Positions 50,960 through 62,060 are shown, counted from the stretch's first letter. The stretch: DNA of 64,000 nt from Durusdinium trenchii (GCA_963970005.1 CAXAMN010022729.1:313553-377552), one strand, 5' to 3'. Program-made: numbers and translations. The notes: a model not told the origin generated them from the letters alone.

Positions 50960-52200
50960 GGCTAGTTCGACTTGCAGTTTGTCTTTACACCGATGTGCGC
51001 AGGCTAGGTCAAGAGTCGAGTCGGCTGATGTGATACAAGAGAAGAGCTGTCAAGCTATTCTGTCAATCTATTTCTCTCACTCTGAGCCAAAAGTCTGCAG
51101 GGACAAATGGAGACAATTATGGGGGCCCATGGAAGAGTGGGGAAGGGGAGCAATCAGTCTCGTCTCAGGTTCACTGGACAGGGCACTTCTTTGGGTGCGC
51201 AAATGCACGCGGCGGTGGTAGATGCTCTTGCGTGCCGTCTTCCGCAACACGGTAATGAACATTTCCTTGTGTAATGCACTGCTGTGCCGGGAGTCTACTG
51301 CTTGTGGCCTGTCGGGGAGGCCAATCACTGGCCGGCGCCAGGGTTGGCGGCTTCGCCATCCCCCCCGGGTGAGTAGGTGGGGGATCTGCAGAAGCAGTAG
51401 CGCCCCCTCGCTGGGGCGAAGCCCCTTTGATTGGCTCCGTTGCACTCCGCTCTTGCGCTGACCTTACCGACCGACTTTCGCAGTGAATTCAGGCCCACAG
51501 TTAGTTCACAGCCAGCTTTTTTCACTTGTCTCACCTTCGTACAGAGGAAACACTTCCAGATGAGGGGGAACCGGCCTCTGGCCTTGGGTGGTGTTTTGGG
51601 TTCTTGTTTGGTGGGTTTTTGTTTGGTTTTGGGGTTGCTTGTGTTTTCTTCCCCCTCATCATGTTGTGTTTCCTTCCCCTTCAATGGGCACTCTGCCCAC
51701 ACGGCGTCCGCGCTCGTGGAAAAACTGGGGGCAGGGAACTGGCGGGCAGGGAACTCAGGGCAGCAAACTGGGGACAGGGAACTTGGAATAGAGAAGTGGG
51801 AGACAGGGAAGCAGGGAACTGGGACAGAGAAGTGGGGAGTGGGGACAGGGAACTTGGGGGAGGGAACTGGAACTGGGGACAGAGAAACTGGGGGTCGGGA
51901 ACTGGGCTGATCTCCAACTACCGTCTTTTGTTTTCAAGGAACTCCAACCTTCTCCATCAGAGTTGCCCAAAAGGGTCTCTGACACACTCTTGTGTCTTGA
52001 TAGTTTCCATTATTCACCCTCCGATGAGCCATGTTTGAAGCTTCATTTGCAGAAAAGAAGAGGGACGCAAGAAGCTGATTGTGGCCTCCAAAACTTGAAA
52101 TTCTTGCGGCCAATTTACGTCCCCCGGGAGTGCATGGAGGCGCCCTTTTGCAGCCTACAACGCTTTTGAGGCTTGTTACGAACGAGATACACCATGGTGG
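50960..52200. other. No gene identified
   Basis: Holds retroposon copy h and a GGGACAGGGAACTGGG-type simple repeat (about 51725-51905), related to 35755-35825. Short overlapping frames are not called. Confidence 0.55.
51571..51724 (+). mobile_element. Short A-tailed retroposon, copy h
   Basis: Sense strand plus. G/T-rich zone (GGGTTCTTGTTTGGTGGG), then TGGGCA-CTC-TGCCCA stem, CGCTCGTGG and A5. The stem and the CTCGTGG end match copy g, forming a subfamily distinct from the TGTGC/GCACA, CTCGTGC copies. Confidence 0.7.
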
Positions 52201-52378
52201 CTTCATCATCTACCCCCGAATGGGAGTAATTGGATGGTTTCCCTCACCTTAGGCTCGATTCACCTGGATCGGCAACAGGAATACAAATTGACTTTTTCGT
52301 CGTCGAGTCATCGCCACTGCCTGGAGTCGTGAACTACAGATTGATTACCAACCCATCGAGGATGTACGTCTTATCGAC

Positions 52379-53331
52379 GTGCTCAGTCGCAAACAGAAGA
52401 ACTGGACTTTACGCCTTGTCGCCAACGGCAGGTTGGTCCAGTACGAGGGATTCCGGAATTGTCAAGAGGCCCACCTTTGTTCCTCCCGCTTCCGGAAGAT
52501 CTTCAAGAGCTCAGGAGCTCCGATGTTGACATCGTCCGCATCATCGGTCACCTTCATCCTGCTTCCCTTAAGGACGACTGGGATGAGAAGCGCAAAGGCT
52601 TGGACCGCGCCGACCGGGTTTTCGAACATTTACGCGATCAGATGCCCAAGACCACCGCCGAAGCCCTTCAGGACCAGGTTGAGCAACTTATGAAGGAGAA
52701 CGAGAAGCTCAAAGCTGCCACCGGTCGCACCTCTTCGCCAGTTCTCAGCCTCTCAGAGCCGGAGACCCCCGCTGATCGTGAACGCCTGCGTTTGGACAAA
52801 GCCAAGCCTCACATCACCCCACCGGCTCCACCTCGCTCGGGACGCACCCTGGACAGCCACTTCAAGACATCTACTCCGGAACCCGAGAAGTCCACCCCAC
52901 CTCCTGCTGCTCCTGTGGATCCCCTCCAGGCTTATATTGTCGGCGCCAATCGACCGGTATGGAAGAGAACGCACCCACGAAGGCCACCAAGACTGAGATC
53001 GATAAGTGGACCAAGGCCAACATCAAGGACAGGGCTCGATTGACAAAGTTGGAAGAAACCGCCAAAGAGATCGACTCCATCATCTCTACTCTCAAGGCCG
53101 AATTTATGCCGTCTTGCTATTGCCTGGGGATGGGGCCCCAAGTTGGCTCAGAGCGCCAGCCAGTGGTGCCTGGCTCGTATCTCCTTAGTGTCCCTATTTA
53201 ATTCAATTAAGGTGACTTGTGCCTCTCGGCACACATAGCGCCTCCACCCGTGCAAAAAAAAAAGCTCAGAGCGCCAGCCAGAATGCCCTCATTCGCATGT
53301 TGGCCACGGCCAACGCCCTCGTCGCCTGATG
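52379..53331 (+). pseudogene. ORF1-like coiled-coil protein upstream of the Penelope-like RT, frameshifted
   Basis: Frames 52379-52693, 52459-53043 and 52959-53201 follow one another. Readable parts are LSRKQKNWTLRLVANGRLVQ (52379 frame), RADRVFEHLRDQMPKTTAEA with a following heptad-rich DQVEQLMKENEKLKAA, a Pro/Thr-rich linker, then KANIKDRARLTKLEETAKEI, also coiled-coil-like. The 3' end is interrupted by retroposon copy i. After it, NALIRMLATANALVA runs to a stop at about 53329. It is probably an accessory (nucleic-acid-binding or assembly) protein of the element, by position only. Confidence 0.45.
53164..53263 (+). mobile_element. Short A-tailed retroposon, copy i (100 bp)
   Basis: Flanked by a perfect 18-bp direct repeat GCTCAGAGCGCCAGCCAG (53146-53163, 53264-53281). 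Ends in A10 directly before the second repeat. The last about 50 bases match copy e (GGTGACTTGTGCC-TCTC-GGCACA, ACCCGTGC, A-tail), but the first about 47 bases are unlike other copies, so only the 3' module is shared. Confidence 0.88.
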
Positions 53332-53434
53332 GTTCCTCCATCACTATCCTGCGGCCTTCGTTGACTACGATCATTTCTCAAGACTGCTCCCCACTGGTCC
53401 CATTTCCCTTTCAGTTCGTGGTTTTCGTCACTTT

Positions 53435-55980
53435 TTGCAGTTCTTCACCCTCGTTGATGCTCATTGTGAACTCACCTATTTGGAGCTTCGTCCTTTGGTC
53501 TTTTTGAAAGGTCAACTATGCCGCCTTATTCTTTTTCGCACCCTCCCTGATGGTGCTCGTCGGACCAGTTTTCTTCCATTGCTGCATCGTCTTCGACCTC
53601 GTCAACAACTATACTTCCAGGACTACTTTCAACCCAACGTCGTCTACCTTCGTTTCCACCCACACCGTCAGGCCTACTACATTGGCAGCAGCATCCTCTC
53701 CCTCTTCCTTCGATCGAGAGATGTCCCGTAAACGGAAATATCGACAACTTTGCAGTGGCATCAATGCCTACTATGAACCTGCACTACGTTACTGGAAGCG
53801 TGCCCGCACTTTCTTTCAACACGCTGTCATTCCCCTTCAGCTCAACTCGGACACCTTGACCACTCGCTCCACCGAAATCTCCTTTCAGCAGCAATATCGC
53901 CCTCAACTCAATCACCCTTGGATCAACCCTCTCCTACGGCGACATGGTCTTCGCGTCCCTCAATACAACATTCCCACCACTCGTCACGGCCCCATTGGCA
54001 TGACACGCCTCCATCGACATCGTCGTCGCCTAGAACGTCGCCACACCCAAGAGTGCATCTTGGATCTACACCTTCTCAAGACCCTGGACGTTCTTCACCT
54101 CGGGCCCTTCGAAGTCACTCTACCTCCACAGAGATTCTCTATCTCCTATGGTCACAACATTTTCACATTGATGAACCTTGGCGTTCACGCGCCGCCTCCC
54201 AGCTCAAGTTGATCTTCCGCTTCCGCAACATGATGATTCCACCTACCCAAGCCACTCTTCGACTATTTCAACTCTCTCACGGTTTCCTACAACGTTGTCG
54301 CCAACGTTTCCGAGCTTTTCCACGACTCCACTCCCATCTTTTTCCACCTCTACAAGTACCCGCTTCACCGATCATCGACGTCAAGTCCCACACACTGGAG
54401 CACTACCTCTTCACCTTCAGACCATTCCTACGACAATGGACCCCAGCTTTTTCACCTCAGTGTGTTTGCCACCGGATTCGTCATCCGGACTCCAACCACG
54501 TCATTGGGTTCGCCTGGTTACTCCTTTCGGAAGCCAATCTACAAAACACTGTTTGGCCTGAGGAACGTCACTTCCGTCACCCAGATGGACCGCTGGCTTC
54601 ACGCTTGGCACCTTCCATCCCACCTCCAAATTGAATGGCAGCACTTCTTTCGACAGGAATGGCAACACCATCTTCAGCAACAATCTACCAACCCCAACGG
54701 TTGGTCCACCGCTGAAATTCAGGCCTTTCGCCGTTACACCAAAGGCTTCATTGTCGGACCTGGTGATCACTTTCCACACACTGCTGTACTCTCATGCCCC
54801 TGCCACTACCACCACCTCCTGCACAAGACTTTTATACCGTTTTCCAACCACTACGCCATGGTATTCACCTGATCAGGACCCGCCTTCGCGACATATGGCC
54901 ACCTCACCCTCTTCAACGTTATCGCTGGGGCCTACATTGGGATCGCCGCCTCCCCTCTGCCTACATCCTTCCAAAGCATTCTCGAGACTGGAGCAAAGCA
55001 CGTCCGATCGTGTCTTACACGCAGACAGTATGCGCACCACTCAGTCAGACAGTCGCTTCCACCATTTACTGCCTTCTGCACGTCGTCTTCCCGGAACTGA
55101 CAGCACTTTCGGACGTCCTACCCCTCCTTCGTCACATCTGGAGGATATTACAACACTATGACCCCACGGACGACCTTGTCCTTTTTCAACAAGACATCGC
55201 CGGCTTCTTCAACTTCGTCACGCACCCCCGCATGGTCTCCACCGTTGAGTTTCTGATCACACGATACGCTGCTCTGCAAGGCTTGGATCTTCAAGACGAC
55301 CCTGTTCTCAGCGTCGCTCAACATCAACAAGAACGCCTTCAACGTATCTTTCGTGGTCGCTGGCGCAAGACTTCCCGCTCTTATCACCCCATCCACCTTC
55401 GTGATCTGCCAGCCTTGGTTTCTCACTTGCTGGACTCTTCCTGATTCACTGTGGACCTCACCGTGTTCCGGCAATGTCAAGGAGCTTCCGTGGGATCACC
55501 TTTGGCCCCTGCCTTGCGCAGCGCTGTCGCCCTCTTCCGTGAATACTGCTTTCTACGCTCCTTTCCCACTTCCTCGTGGCGCTACGCCACTGGATTGGCC
55601 CTTCGCGCACGCTATGTGGACAGCGTCTTTTTCATTGGATCTACACACATGCTACATACCGACTCCTTCAAGGCCATCGCTCAACCCTTCTTTTACGGTA
55701 GACCATTGGAGATGGAGTATGTCACGGATGAGACCCTTCTCGGTTTTGTTCTCTCCACGTCTCAACGCACAATCACCTTTCGAAAACCACCTCATCTTAC
55801 ATCGTACCGCCGGTTCTCCAGACATGGCTCTTGCCGGCTTCTTCACCCGGGGCATTTTGATCTGCCGCTTGACTCGCCCCCGCGACCTCATCTTTCCGCA
55901 GCTCATTGACCTGACTCAACAATACCTTGACAAGGACTTCACCATGACCCAACTTTTACCACTTCTCCATCAACTTTGTC
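53435..55980 (+). pseudogene. Penelope-like retroelement: GIY-YIG-like segment and reverse transcriptase, frameshifted
   Basis: 53638-53694 encodes VVYLRFHPHRQAYYIGSS, the spacing of a GIY-YIG nuclease core, followed after a frame change by basic residues. Further frames give GFIVGPGDHFPHTAVLSCPC (54750-54810), then SAYILPKHSRDWSKARPIVS (about 54955-55014), motif A LVLFQQDIAGFFNFV (about 55175-55215), motif B FRQCQGASVGSPLAPALR (about 55463-55515), motif C RYVDSVFFIG (about 55610-55640) and thumb-like LAGFFTRGILICRLTRPRDL (frame 55353-56264). The K/RPI-, QG..GSPL- and YVD- patterns are those of Penelope-like RTs. Motif C reads VDS where DD is expected. The endonuclease-like segment lies upstream of the RT. 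Frames change at least four times. Confidence 0.6.
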
Positions 55981-56212
55981 ATCGTTTCCATTTACCACGA
56001 CGACCACTCCATGCGCAATGTCGGTTTCTCACTTTCTCACCGGACGCAGCACTTGGGACCGACTCTCGCGTTAAAAACACCCTGGGCCCTCTCCTTGCGA
56101 CCTTCGCTCTCAGTTGTCACTTTGCTCCCACTGTTTCTTATACATTTTCTTTCTTCACCAGCGTCTTGGCTCAAATACGCTCTTTCTCACTTTCCATATC
56201 CACATCTCGACC

Positions 56213-56919
56213 ATGTCTCAATCGACTACTTCGGACCTTGTTTCCACTATTGCGACTCAGCTGAACATCGTCATCGTGGCGCTTCGTCTTTTGGTGGACA
56301 TGATCCAAAACCCGGACGAGGCTTCATCACTGGACATGACCCCAGGCTCCTGGTCCGACTTCACCGTTTTCGAACAACTACAAGACCCTCTATCAGTTGG
56401 GCACCTTGTGAACACTCAGCACCTCTTTCAGAGCTTCAACCGACCGATTATATGGCCCCACCACCGTCGCCTACATCATCGGCTGGGACACACACTCCCC
56501 CTGCCCTCCCCTCCTCCATGGCTCCCTGTCCTCCTTCCCCCCTCCCTCCCCCCTCCCTTTCCTCTTCTTCCCCCCCTGTTCCTCCCCCGTCCCCTCTCCC
56601 TGCCTACGCTGCCTCCTCTTCTCCTCCCCTGCTCTCCTTTCCTCCTTCCCCTGCACTCTCCCCTCCCGATTTCGCCTCCGCTCCCCGGGCTCCCCTTCCC
56701 TCCCGTACCCCACCTTCCCCCCCTCCCTTCCCCACTCCTTCCTCTCTTCCCGCCTCCCCTTGCCCCCCCTCTGACACCTCTTGGGATGATGATTGGAGCA
56801 CCAAGGATGACAACCTGCTTCTCAGCCTCAAATACAACGAGCGACTCGACCCAGTTGGCGCTACATATCACCAGCAAAATGCAGCGCCCCCAATCTCAGA
56901 TCCGCGCTCGTTGGGCTGA
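56213..56919 (+). CDS. Pro/Ser-rich hypothetical protein, frameshifted
   Basis: Starts MSQSTTSDLVSTIATQLNIV (frame 56114-56953), continuing VALRLLVDMIQNPDEASSLD. It then enters a 280-base pyrimidine-rich tract encoding almost only Pro, Ser and Leu. The natural-looking end DDDWSTKDDNLLLSLKYNER is in the frame ending at 56919, so a frame change falls within the tract. It may be a further ORF of the Penelope-like element or of the same transcription unit. No family recognised. Confidence 0.35.
56495..56770. repeat. Pyrimidine-rich low-complexity tract
   Basis: C/T-rich on the plus strand for about 275 bases, with few purines. This explains the antisense Gly/Arg/Glu-rich frames and probable length instability. 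Confidence 0.85.
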
Positions 56920-56949
56920 ACTTCTTGAACTACAGCGACTGGCCACATC

Positions 56950-57400
56950 ATGATGTTTGTCTTTGACTCTCTCGCTCGCAGGCTCACCTCACCCGGAAAA
57001 TGGCCCTCTTCGACCACCGATCGTCGGTCTTTCGCCTTTTGCACACTTTCCTCTGTTTCCGTGCACTCCCCTTTGCCACGTCAGCCTTTCGGCCCAAATA
57101 CCGGTCTCACCGTCTTTTCTTTCGAACTTTTGACGCGACCCATGTCCAACCCACCCGTCACAGGTACCAGGCGACCTCGCCCGTCCATGGCCTCTCACCT
57201 TCGGGACTCAGACGAACCTATCCTCATTTCCACTACCTTCCCGAAGAAAGCTCGCCCGACAGAGCCTCCTATTTCACTGCGGACAACATCTACCTCTTCA
57301 GACCCTTTGAGCACTCGCGCGCCTACTGCGGCGAGGAGATACCTTTTCTGATTCCACGACCGTCACTTCCTTTTCGACTACCTGAGGCTAAGCCTTAATT
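56950..57400 (+). CDS. Unidentified frame, weak
   Basis: Overlapping plus-strand frames (56950-57351, 57000-57398). The second includes YPHFHYLPEESSPDRASYFT and NIYLFRPFEHSRAYCGEEIP, which look somewhat protein-like. No family. Confidence 0.25.
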
Positions 57401-57661
57401 CACTAATTCAATACGTTTTCATCCACTCGTCGCTTCCCTTTGAAAAGAAATAATCCAAAGTCACTTTCGCTTTGTTCATCTATCCTCAACACAGACAGAG
57501 CAGCGCAATCTTTTCCTGGGGCATAAAGGGCCTCTGGTCAGGCCTCGTTTCTGCTAGTTTCTTACACTAGTGGGGTTGCGCTGCCTTCTTCCTCGCCCGC
57601 AGCCTCTTGGTTCAACATTCGTACGCTCCTTTCCTCCTTTGGTTCTACCCTTTCGATCGAC
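57401..57661. other. Spacer, no gene seen
   Basis: Short AT-rich start, then no motif-bearing frame up to the ATG at 57662. Confidence 0.5.
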
Positions 57662-58462
57662 GTGGAGAACACCGATATTCAACCAGAGGATGTTCGCGTC
57701 CCTTCGGCTGACTCCTCTCCGACACAAGTCCCTCCTGACGACATCCCTTCGAACCCGGACCACACGGCCGTCTCCACTCATGTTGGGGACCCTGCTCTTT
57801 TGCCGAGCCTTCCTCGATCCGAGAATCAATACAATGATGACTATACGGACTATGCTCCTCAAGTTCACAATCCTGCCCATGGGTCCTGGCCTGTTGCCGA
57901 ACCATTTGAGGAATGGGCTTGCCGCCGTTGCGGCCAGACGCGCTATTGGTTCTATCGTGCCTGGTTCCACCATCAGACCCTTTCTTGGGACCACCAGGAC
58001 CTCGAATATTACAAATCAGCAACCGGCTATTTCATTGACACTCATCCCGCTTCCCAATGGCCTATGACACATTCACGCGTGTGGGGCACCCGGGGTTGGC
58101 AACTAGTACTTTCCGCCACAGAAAGTCTCTCCATTTGGACACAATGTGAACGCCCCGAAGCCGAACTTCGTGCTGAAGAAGAACGTGTCGCTGCTGCCCA
58201 CCAACCCACCAACACACCAGCCCACCGTAGAGGCCAAAAGCGACAGGCTGTGGACAATTTGGAGCATCTCAGTGTACAGTATCAAACTGAAGCCCTTTTG
58301 CGGAACTTCGCTCAGATGGACGTCTTCAAGGTTCCTACGCTTCAGGGCCTAGGTAGTACACACCCGACGAACTTCAGCAAGCTTTTCGCCCCCACGATCC
58401 TTCATTCCATCCTGATCGCTCATCTGCAGCCTCCTCAACTCCTGCAGGGCAAACTCCTTTGA
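57662..58462 (+). CDS. Hypothetical protein, 266 residues
   Basis: Continuous frame from ATG 57662. Acidic, Pro-rich N-terminus (about residues 1-65), then FEEWACRRCGQTRYWFYRAW with one CxxC, and Trp-rich sequence (VWGTRGWQLVLSATESLSIW). A helical Glu/Ala segment follows (AELRAEEERVAAAHQ), then VQYQTEALLRNFAQMDVFKV. The single CxxC could be half of a zinc ribbon; no partner pair was seen. It shares its strand with the Penelope-like element 1.7 kb upstream, but no link is demonstrable. Confidence 0.45.
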   Translation: MENTDIQPEDVRVPSADSSPTQVPPDDIPSNPDHTAVSTHVGDPALLPSLPRSENQYNDDYTDYAPQVHNPAHGSWPVAEPFEEWACRRCGQTRYWFYRAWFHHQTLSWDHQDLEYYKSATGYFIDTHPASQWPMTHSRVWGTRGWQLVLSATESLSIWTQCERPEAELRAEEERVAAAHQPTNTPAHRRGQKRQAVDNLEHLSVQYQTEALLRNFAQMDVFKVPTLQGLGSTHPTNFSKLFAPTILHSILIAHLQPPQLLQGKLL

Positions 58463-58915
58463 CCGATCCCGTCAGCAGCGGCGCTGGACTTCCGCTTCCC
58501 GTACCTGACTCAGGATCTATGTCACTGAATTCCACTTCTACCGAGTCTCAACATACCTTGCATCCTCCTTTTCCCACTGAACGAGCCCAGGACTAATTCT
58601 CTTTCTCGATTTCTCAACAGTTCGACTCCGATTTCTGACCCCAACATCAGGTCGAGGCCGTACGAGCTTCCCTGTATCGCCGGATTCTCTCCGCTACGAC
58701 TTGAAAAGTTTCGTCGCCTTCTCGACCCTGCTCGGATGGTTGCCGTTTTCTTTTTTTCCTTTTTTCCTTTTCTTTTCTTTTCTTTTTCTCTTTCTTTTTC
58801 TCTCTCCCTGGCACACCCTCATGATTGTTATCCACCGCAGCCGTTGGCTCCCACCGCTTCTACTACTGTTCTACTTTCTTCCCCCTCGTCGTGTGCAATG
58901 ATTTCTTCCCCTGGT
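58463..58915. other. Spacer with polypyrimidine tract
   Basis: Contains a T/C run (about 58745-58815) followed by sequence consistent with an intron 3' end or UTR. The hydrophobic peptide it would encode (Phe/Ser/Leu only) is not taken as a signal peptide. Confidence 0.5.
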
Positions 58916-59378
58916 CTTCGTGTACCTGAACCTTTGACACAAATGATTCCTACCTCACGCACCTCCTGGCGTGAAGTTCGTCAGCCCTTTGAAACCTTGG
59001 ACATGGTTCCCGACCTTTCCACCGTCCGTTTCGAGTTGGACATTAGTTTGCTTGTATATCAACCTCTTAATTACATCACCGTGACCCTTGACAAGCAGCA
59101 GATCGACACCAAAGAGTACACCGTAGATGATCTCAAAGATGTGATCTTTTCCCGCGTAGGCCAACATCGCACCGCCTTTTGGATGGCCCTCCCCTCGACT
59201 GGTGACTCACGAATTTGGGAAGTCCCACACACTTGCACCCTCGAGGACCTCGTCCTCTACTACGTCAACTCTCGACGACTACGTCCGTTGGGGATTGCTA
59301 CTGAATATCCCCGCGACTCCATTCCTTTCCCCTATCGACCTCTCCACACAGTCGCTCCCCGTCTACATGATGATGCTA
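58899..59378 (+). pseudogene. Hypothetical protein cut by a TIR element
   Basis: In the frame 58736-59428 the convincing part starts near MISSPGLRVPEPLTQMIP (58899). It continues DLSTVRFELDISLLVYQPLN, YITVTLDKQQIDTKEYTVDD and HTCTLEDLVLYYVNSRRLRP, beta-rich and ubiquitin-like in feel, but no family is assigned. At 59377-59378 the TA-flanked element is inserted. The same phase reopens at 62205 and runs about 20 codons to a TAG at about 62266, so the insertion split a frame that was open across the site. Confidence 0.5.
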
Positions 59379-59903
59379 CCTCTAAGACCAGATTAGACTA
59401 TTTTCTAACTATTAGTCTATTTCAATAATTCTAACTAATAGTTAGAATTCAAATAAACTAACAGTATAAACTAGGGGATAATTTAAAGTCTATTTTGTTG
59501 AATAGACTGAAGTCTATTTTGCTAAACAACCTTGGAATGTCAAGATTATGTTGGAAAAACCTGAGATCTTGTAAAGACATTTTGTTAGTTCATTTTAGGT
59601 GTTTGTGGTCACACTTTTGAAAAACACAAACTTGAGCAATGTGTGTGGCCCAAGTAACATTGAGCAGAGCCTAAGTAACATGGCCTAGGTAACTGTACAT
59701 GGCCTAAGTAACATGCAAATTTTCTTTCAAACTCACATCACAAAGTATTTTTGGTGTCAAGTGTTGTGGAAGGCTCACAAGCTTCCAGAGGATCAGCAAG
59801 ACTGACAAAAGGGTAGATGTTGTAGTTTCATGAAGAAACAAGTTTTGTCTATGTTTGTCCTAACTAGCATCGCACACATCTCCTTTCTTTGCTTTGAGCA
59901 CCT

Positions 59904-60387
59904 GTGGCACACATGGCCGTCTCTAAGGGAATGAAGGTGGACCCTTCCAGTGGTGTGATGGACCTGCAAAGAGTGCTGCCAAAGGAAATGAACAGAGGAG
60001 CTGACAAAGATCTGTTTTCTTGTTTGAAGCATCCTACCAATGCTCAGTGGAGTTGGAAGACAAGTTCTTGTCCTCAATGGATGGCTCAATGTCATGAAAT
60101 GTTGGTGTATTTCTTGAAGATTGCACCAAATGGGCTACTATAGGTCAGCCAAAGTTAAGCTAGCACTACAGAGGATGATCCAAGACTGTTCAAAAATGGT
60201 CAACAAAACACACTTCCATACAGCTGACTTTGTGGACCAGGTAGATCAAAGGATTCGTGTTTTGCTTGCACAAGCCAGAGGCATCAAGAAGAACCATGAA
60301 GCTTACGCAACAGCAATGAGGAAGGCCACCTTCGATTCCAAAGAGAAGGTTGACACCATTTTGGAACACCTGCAGTTGGACGGCTGA
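59904..60387 (+). pseudogene. Cargo frame 1 in the TIR element, one frame change
   Basis: 59904-60143 (MAVSKGMKVDPSSGVMDLQR, later WSWKTSSCPQWMAQCHEML) overlaps 60121-60387 (DFVDQVDQRIRVLLAQARGI, then KVDTILEHLQLDG). Composition is protein-like, and the second part is helical. Not a transposase by any motif I recognise. It may be captured host sequence. Confidence 0.4.
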
Positions 60388-60654
60388 TGACAGTACTCCT
60401 TCGACAGTACTCGCTCCACAGCTGATGACAGTACTCCTTGCATTTTACTTCACCAAATAGGTCAATATTACGTATACAAGCCCAAACAATATCTCAATAA
60501 ATATATGGAAATATGGCATTTTAAAAAGTCAAATTCAACTATGACACCAAAGTGACACAAAAGTGACACTAATAGTGCAACTTTTTTTTGAAACTGCAAC
60601 TTTTTCAGTGTAGTTTTAAATAAAAGTGACACTTTAAGTGTCAGTTGCAATGTA

Positions 60655-61135
60655 AAAGTTGTCACTTTTGCGTCGGTTTTGTGTCGGTTTTGCGTCGCTT
60701 TTGTGTCGGTTTTGTGTCGCTTTTGTGTCGCTTTTGTGTCGGTTTTGTCTCGGTTTTGTGTCGCTTTTGTGTCGGTTTTGTGTCACTTTTGTGTGTGTGT
60801 CACTTTTGTGTCGCTTTTGTGTCGCTTTTGTGTCACTTTTGTGTCGCTTTTGTGTCGGTTTTGTGTCACTTTTGTGTCGCTTTTGTGTCGCTTTTGTGTC
60901 ACATTTTGTGTGTGTGCGTCACTTTTGTCGCTTTTGCGCCGCTTTTGTGTCACTTTTGTGTCTCTTTTGTCACTTTTGTGTCACTTTTGTCTTACTTTTG
61001 TGGCACTTTTGTGTCGCTTTTGTGTCAGTTTTGTGTCAGTTTTGTGTCACTTTTACGCCGCTTTTGTGTCACTTTTGTGTGTCTTTTGTGACACTTTTGT
61101 GTCAGTGTTCAGTACTTTTATGTCAGTGTTATAAT
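60655..61135. repeat. 12-bp minisatellite
   Basis: About 40 imperfect copies of TTTTGTGTCGCT-type units. Because 12 is a multiple of 3, all three plus frames stay open and give Cys/Phe/Val-rich pseudo-proteins, which are rejected as genes. Confidence 0.92.
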
Positions 61136-61580
61136 ATGTTTCATGTTTTGCTTACGTCTTTTGTGATTTTGTTTGTTAAGTTCGTGTAGGTTAGTTGAAA
61201 TGGCTAAATGAAAAACTAGGCAACTACATGCACAGTAGTATGAGTCCACTGTGGTTATCTATCTTGAAGCATTTGGCAACTTGTATTATGTTTGTTGTGT
61301 TGTCTTTTGTGGCTCCAGAGTTGCTTTGTTGCAACAAAGTGTTCTTGTGCATATGACAGTAAAAATATGTAAAATTAAGCAGCGCAAAGTAAAGGACACA
61401 AAACAAACCGACGCAACGAAAGACAAAACGTGACATAGAACAACTCAAACATAAAAGTGAATCTAGGTAGCATTCAGTGGGGGTCTAAGTAGCACTTGGT
61501 GACCAGCCACGGCTTCACCAAACAAGAGGGAAGCAGCTACAGAAGAAGCAGCTACCCCTGCCAAAAGTGCACGGCAGGCT

Positions 61581-62060
61581 TTGGCACCTACGACACCCAT
61601 GAAAAGGCCAGCAGTATCAGTCAAGCCTCATGCAAAAAGCAAGGCAAAAGCACCACAGCCAAAGGCGAAGCCAACCATAGAGAAGAAGAAGGAGAAGGAA
61701 CAGAAGGCAAAAGCCAAGAGTAAGCCCAAAGCAGTTCCAAAAAAGCATGAAAAGGACAGCTTTTCAGACAAAGTGCAGAAGTGGAAGCTGAAGGAAGACC
61801 ACAAAGGTGATGTGCCAGAATCAGATGATGCTGGTGAAAGTGGTAAAGGCGATGCAACAGTAGCAGCAAAGAGGGACTTGTCTAAGACAAGAAAATACAA
61901 GAGGTTGTCCGATGCAAATGCAATTCACCAACACAACTCAGAACATGCACATGGCCTCAGTAACAGTACATGGCCTATGATAAGTAACATGCACGTTTGT
62001 TTTTCACAATATAACACCACAAGTTTAGGTATATGTTTGTATCCTGATGTTATTCTATAG
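61581..62060 (+). CDS. Cargo frame 2 in the TIR element: Lys-rich basic protein
   Basis: Starts MAPTTPMKRPAVSVKPHAKS. A long Lys/Glu/Ala/Pro stretch follows (KAPQPKAKPTIEKKKEKEQK) and an acidic turn (GDVPESDDAGESGKGD), then RKYKRLSDANAIHQHNSEHA. It resembles histone-H1-like or dinoflagellate basic nuclear protein tails in composition only. The last about 40 residues run into the subterminal repeat and are probably not native. Confidence 0.35.
   Translation: MAPTTPMKRPAVSVKPHAKSKAKAPQPKAKPTIEKKKEKEQKAKAKSKPKAVPKKHEKDSFSDKVQKWKLKEDHKGDVPESDDAGESGKGDATVAAKRDLSKTRKYKRLSDANAIHQHNSEHAHGLSNSTWPMISNMHVCFSQYNTTSLGICLYPDVIL

Noticed and set aside
56471-56877. Gly/Arg/Glu-rich minus-strand frames
   Set aside because: Antisense of the pyrimidine-rich tract.
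57554-58067. Arg-rich frames on both strands overlapping 57662-58462
   Set aside because: Shadow frames; the frame from 57662 has the more protein-like composition.
58736-58850. Hydrophobic N-terminus as a signal peptide
   Set aside because: It is the translation of a T/C tract, more likely intron or UTR.
60645-61189. Cys/Phe/Val-rich frames of 150-176 codons
   Set aside because: All three plus frames are open because the 12-bp minisatellite unit is a multiple of three; this is an artefact.
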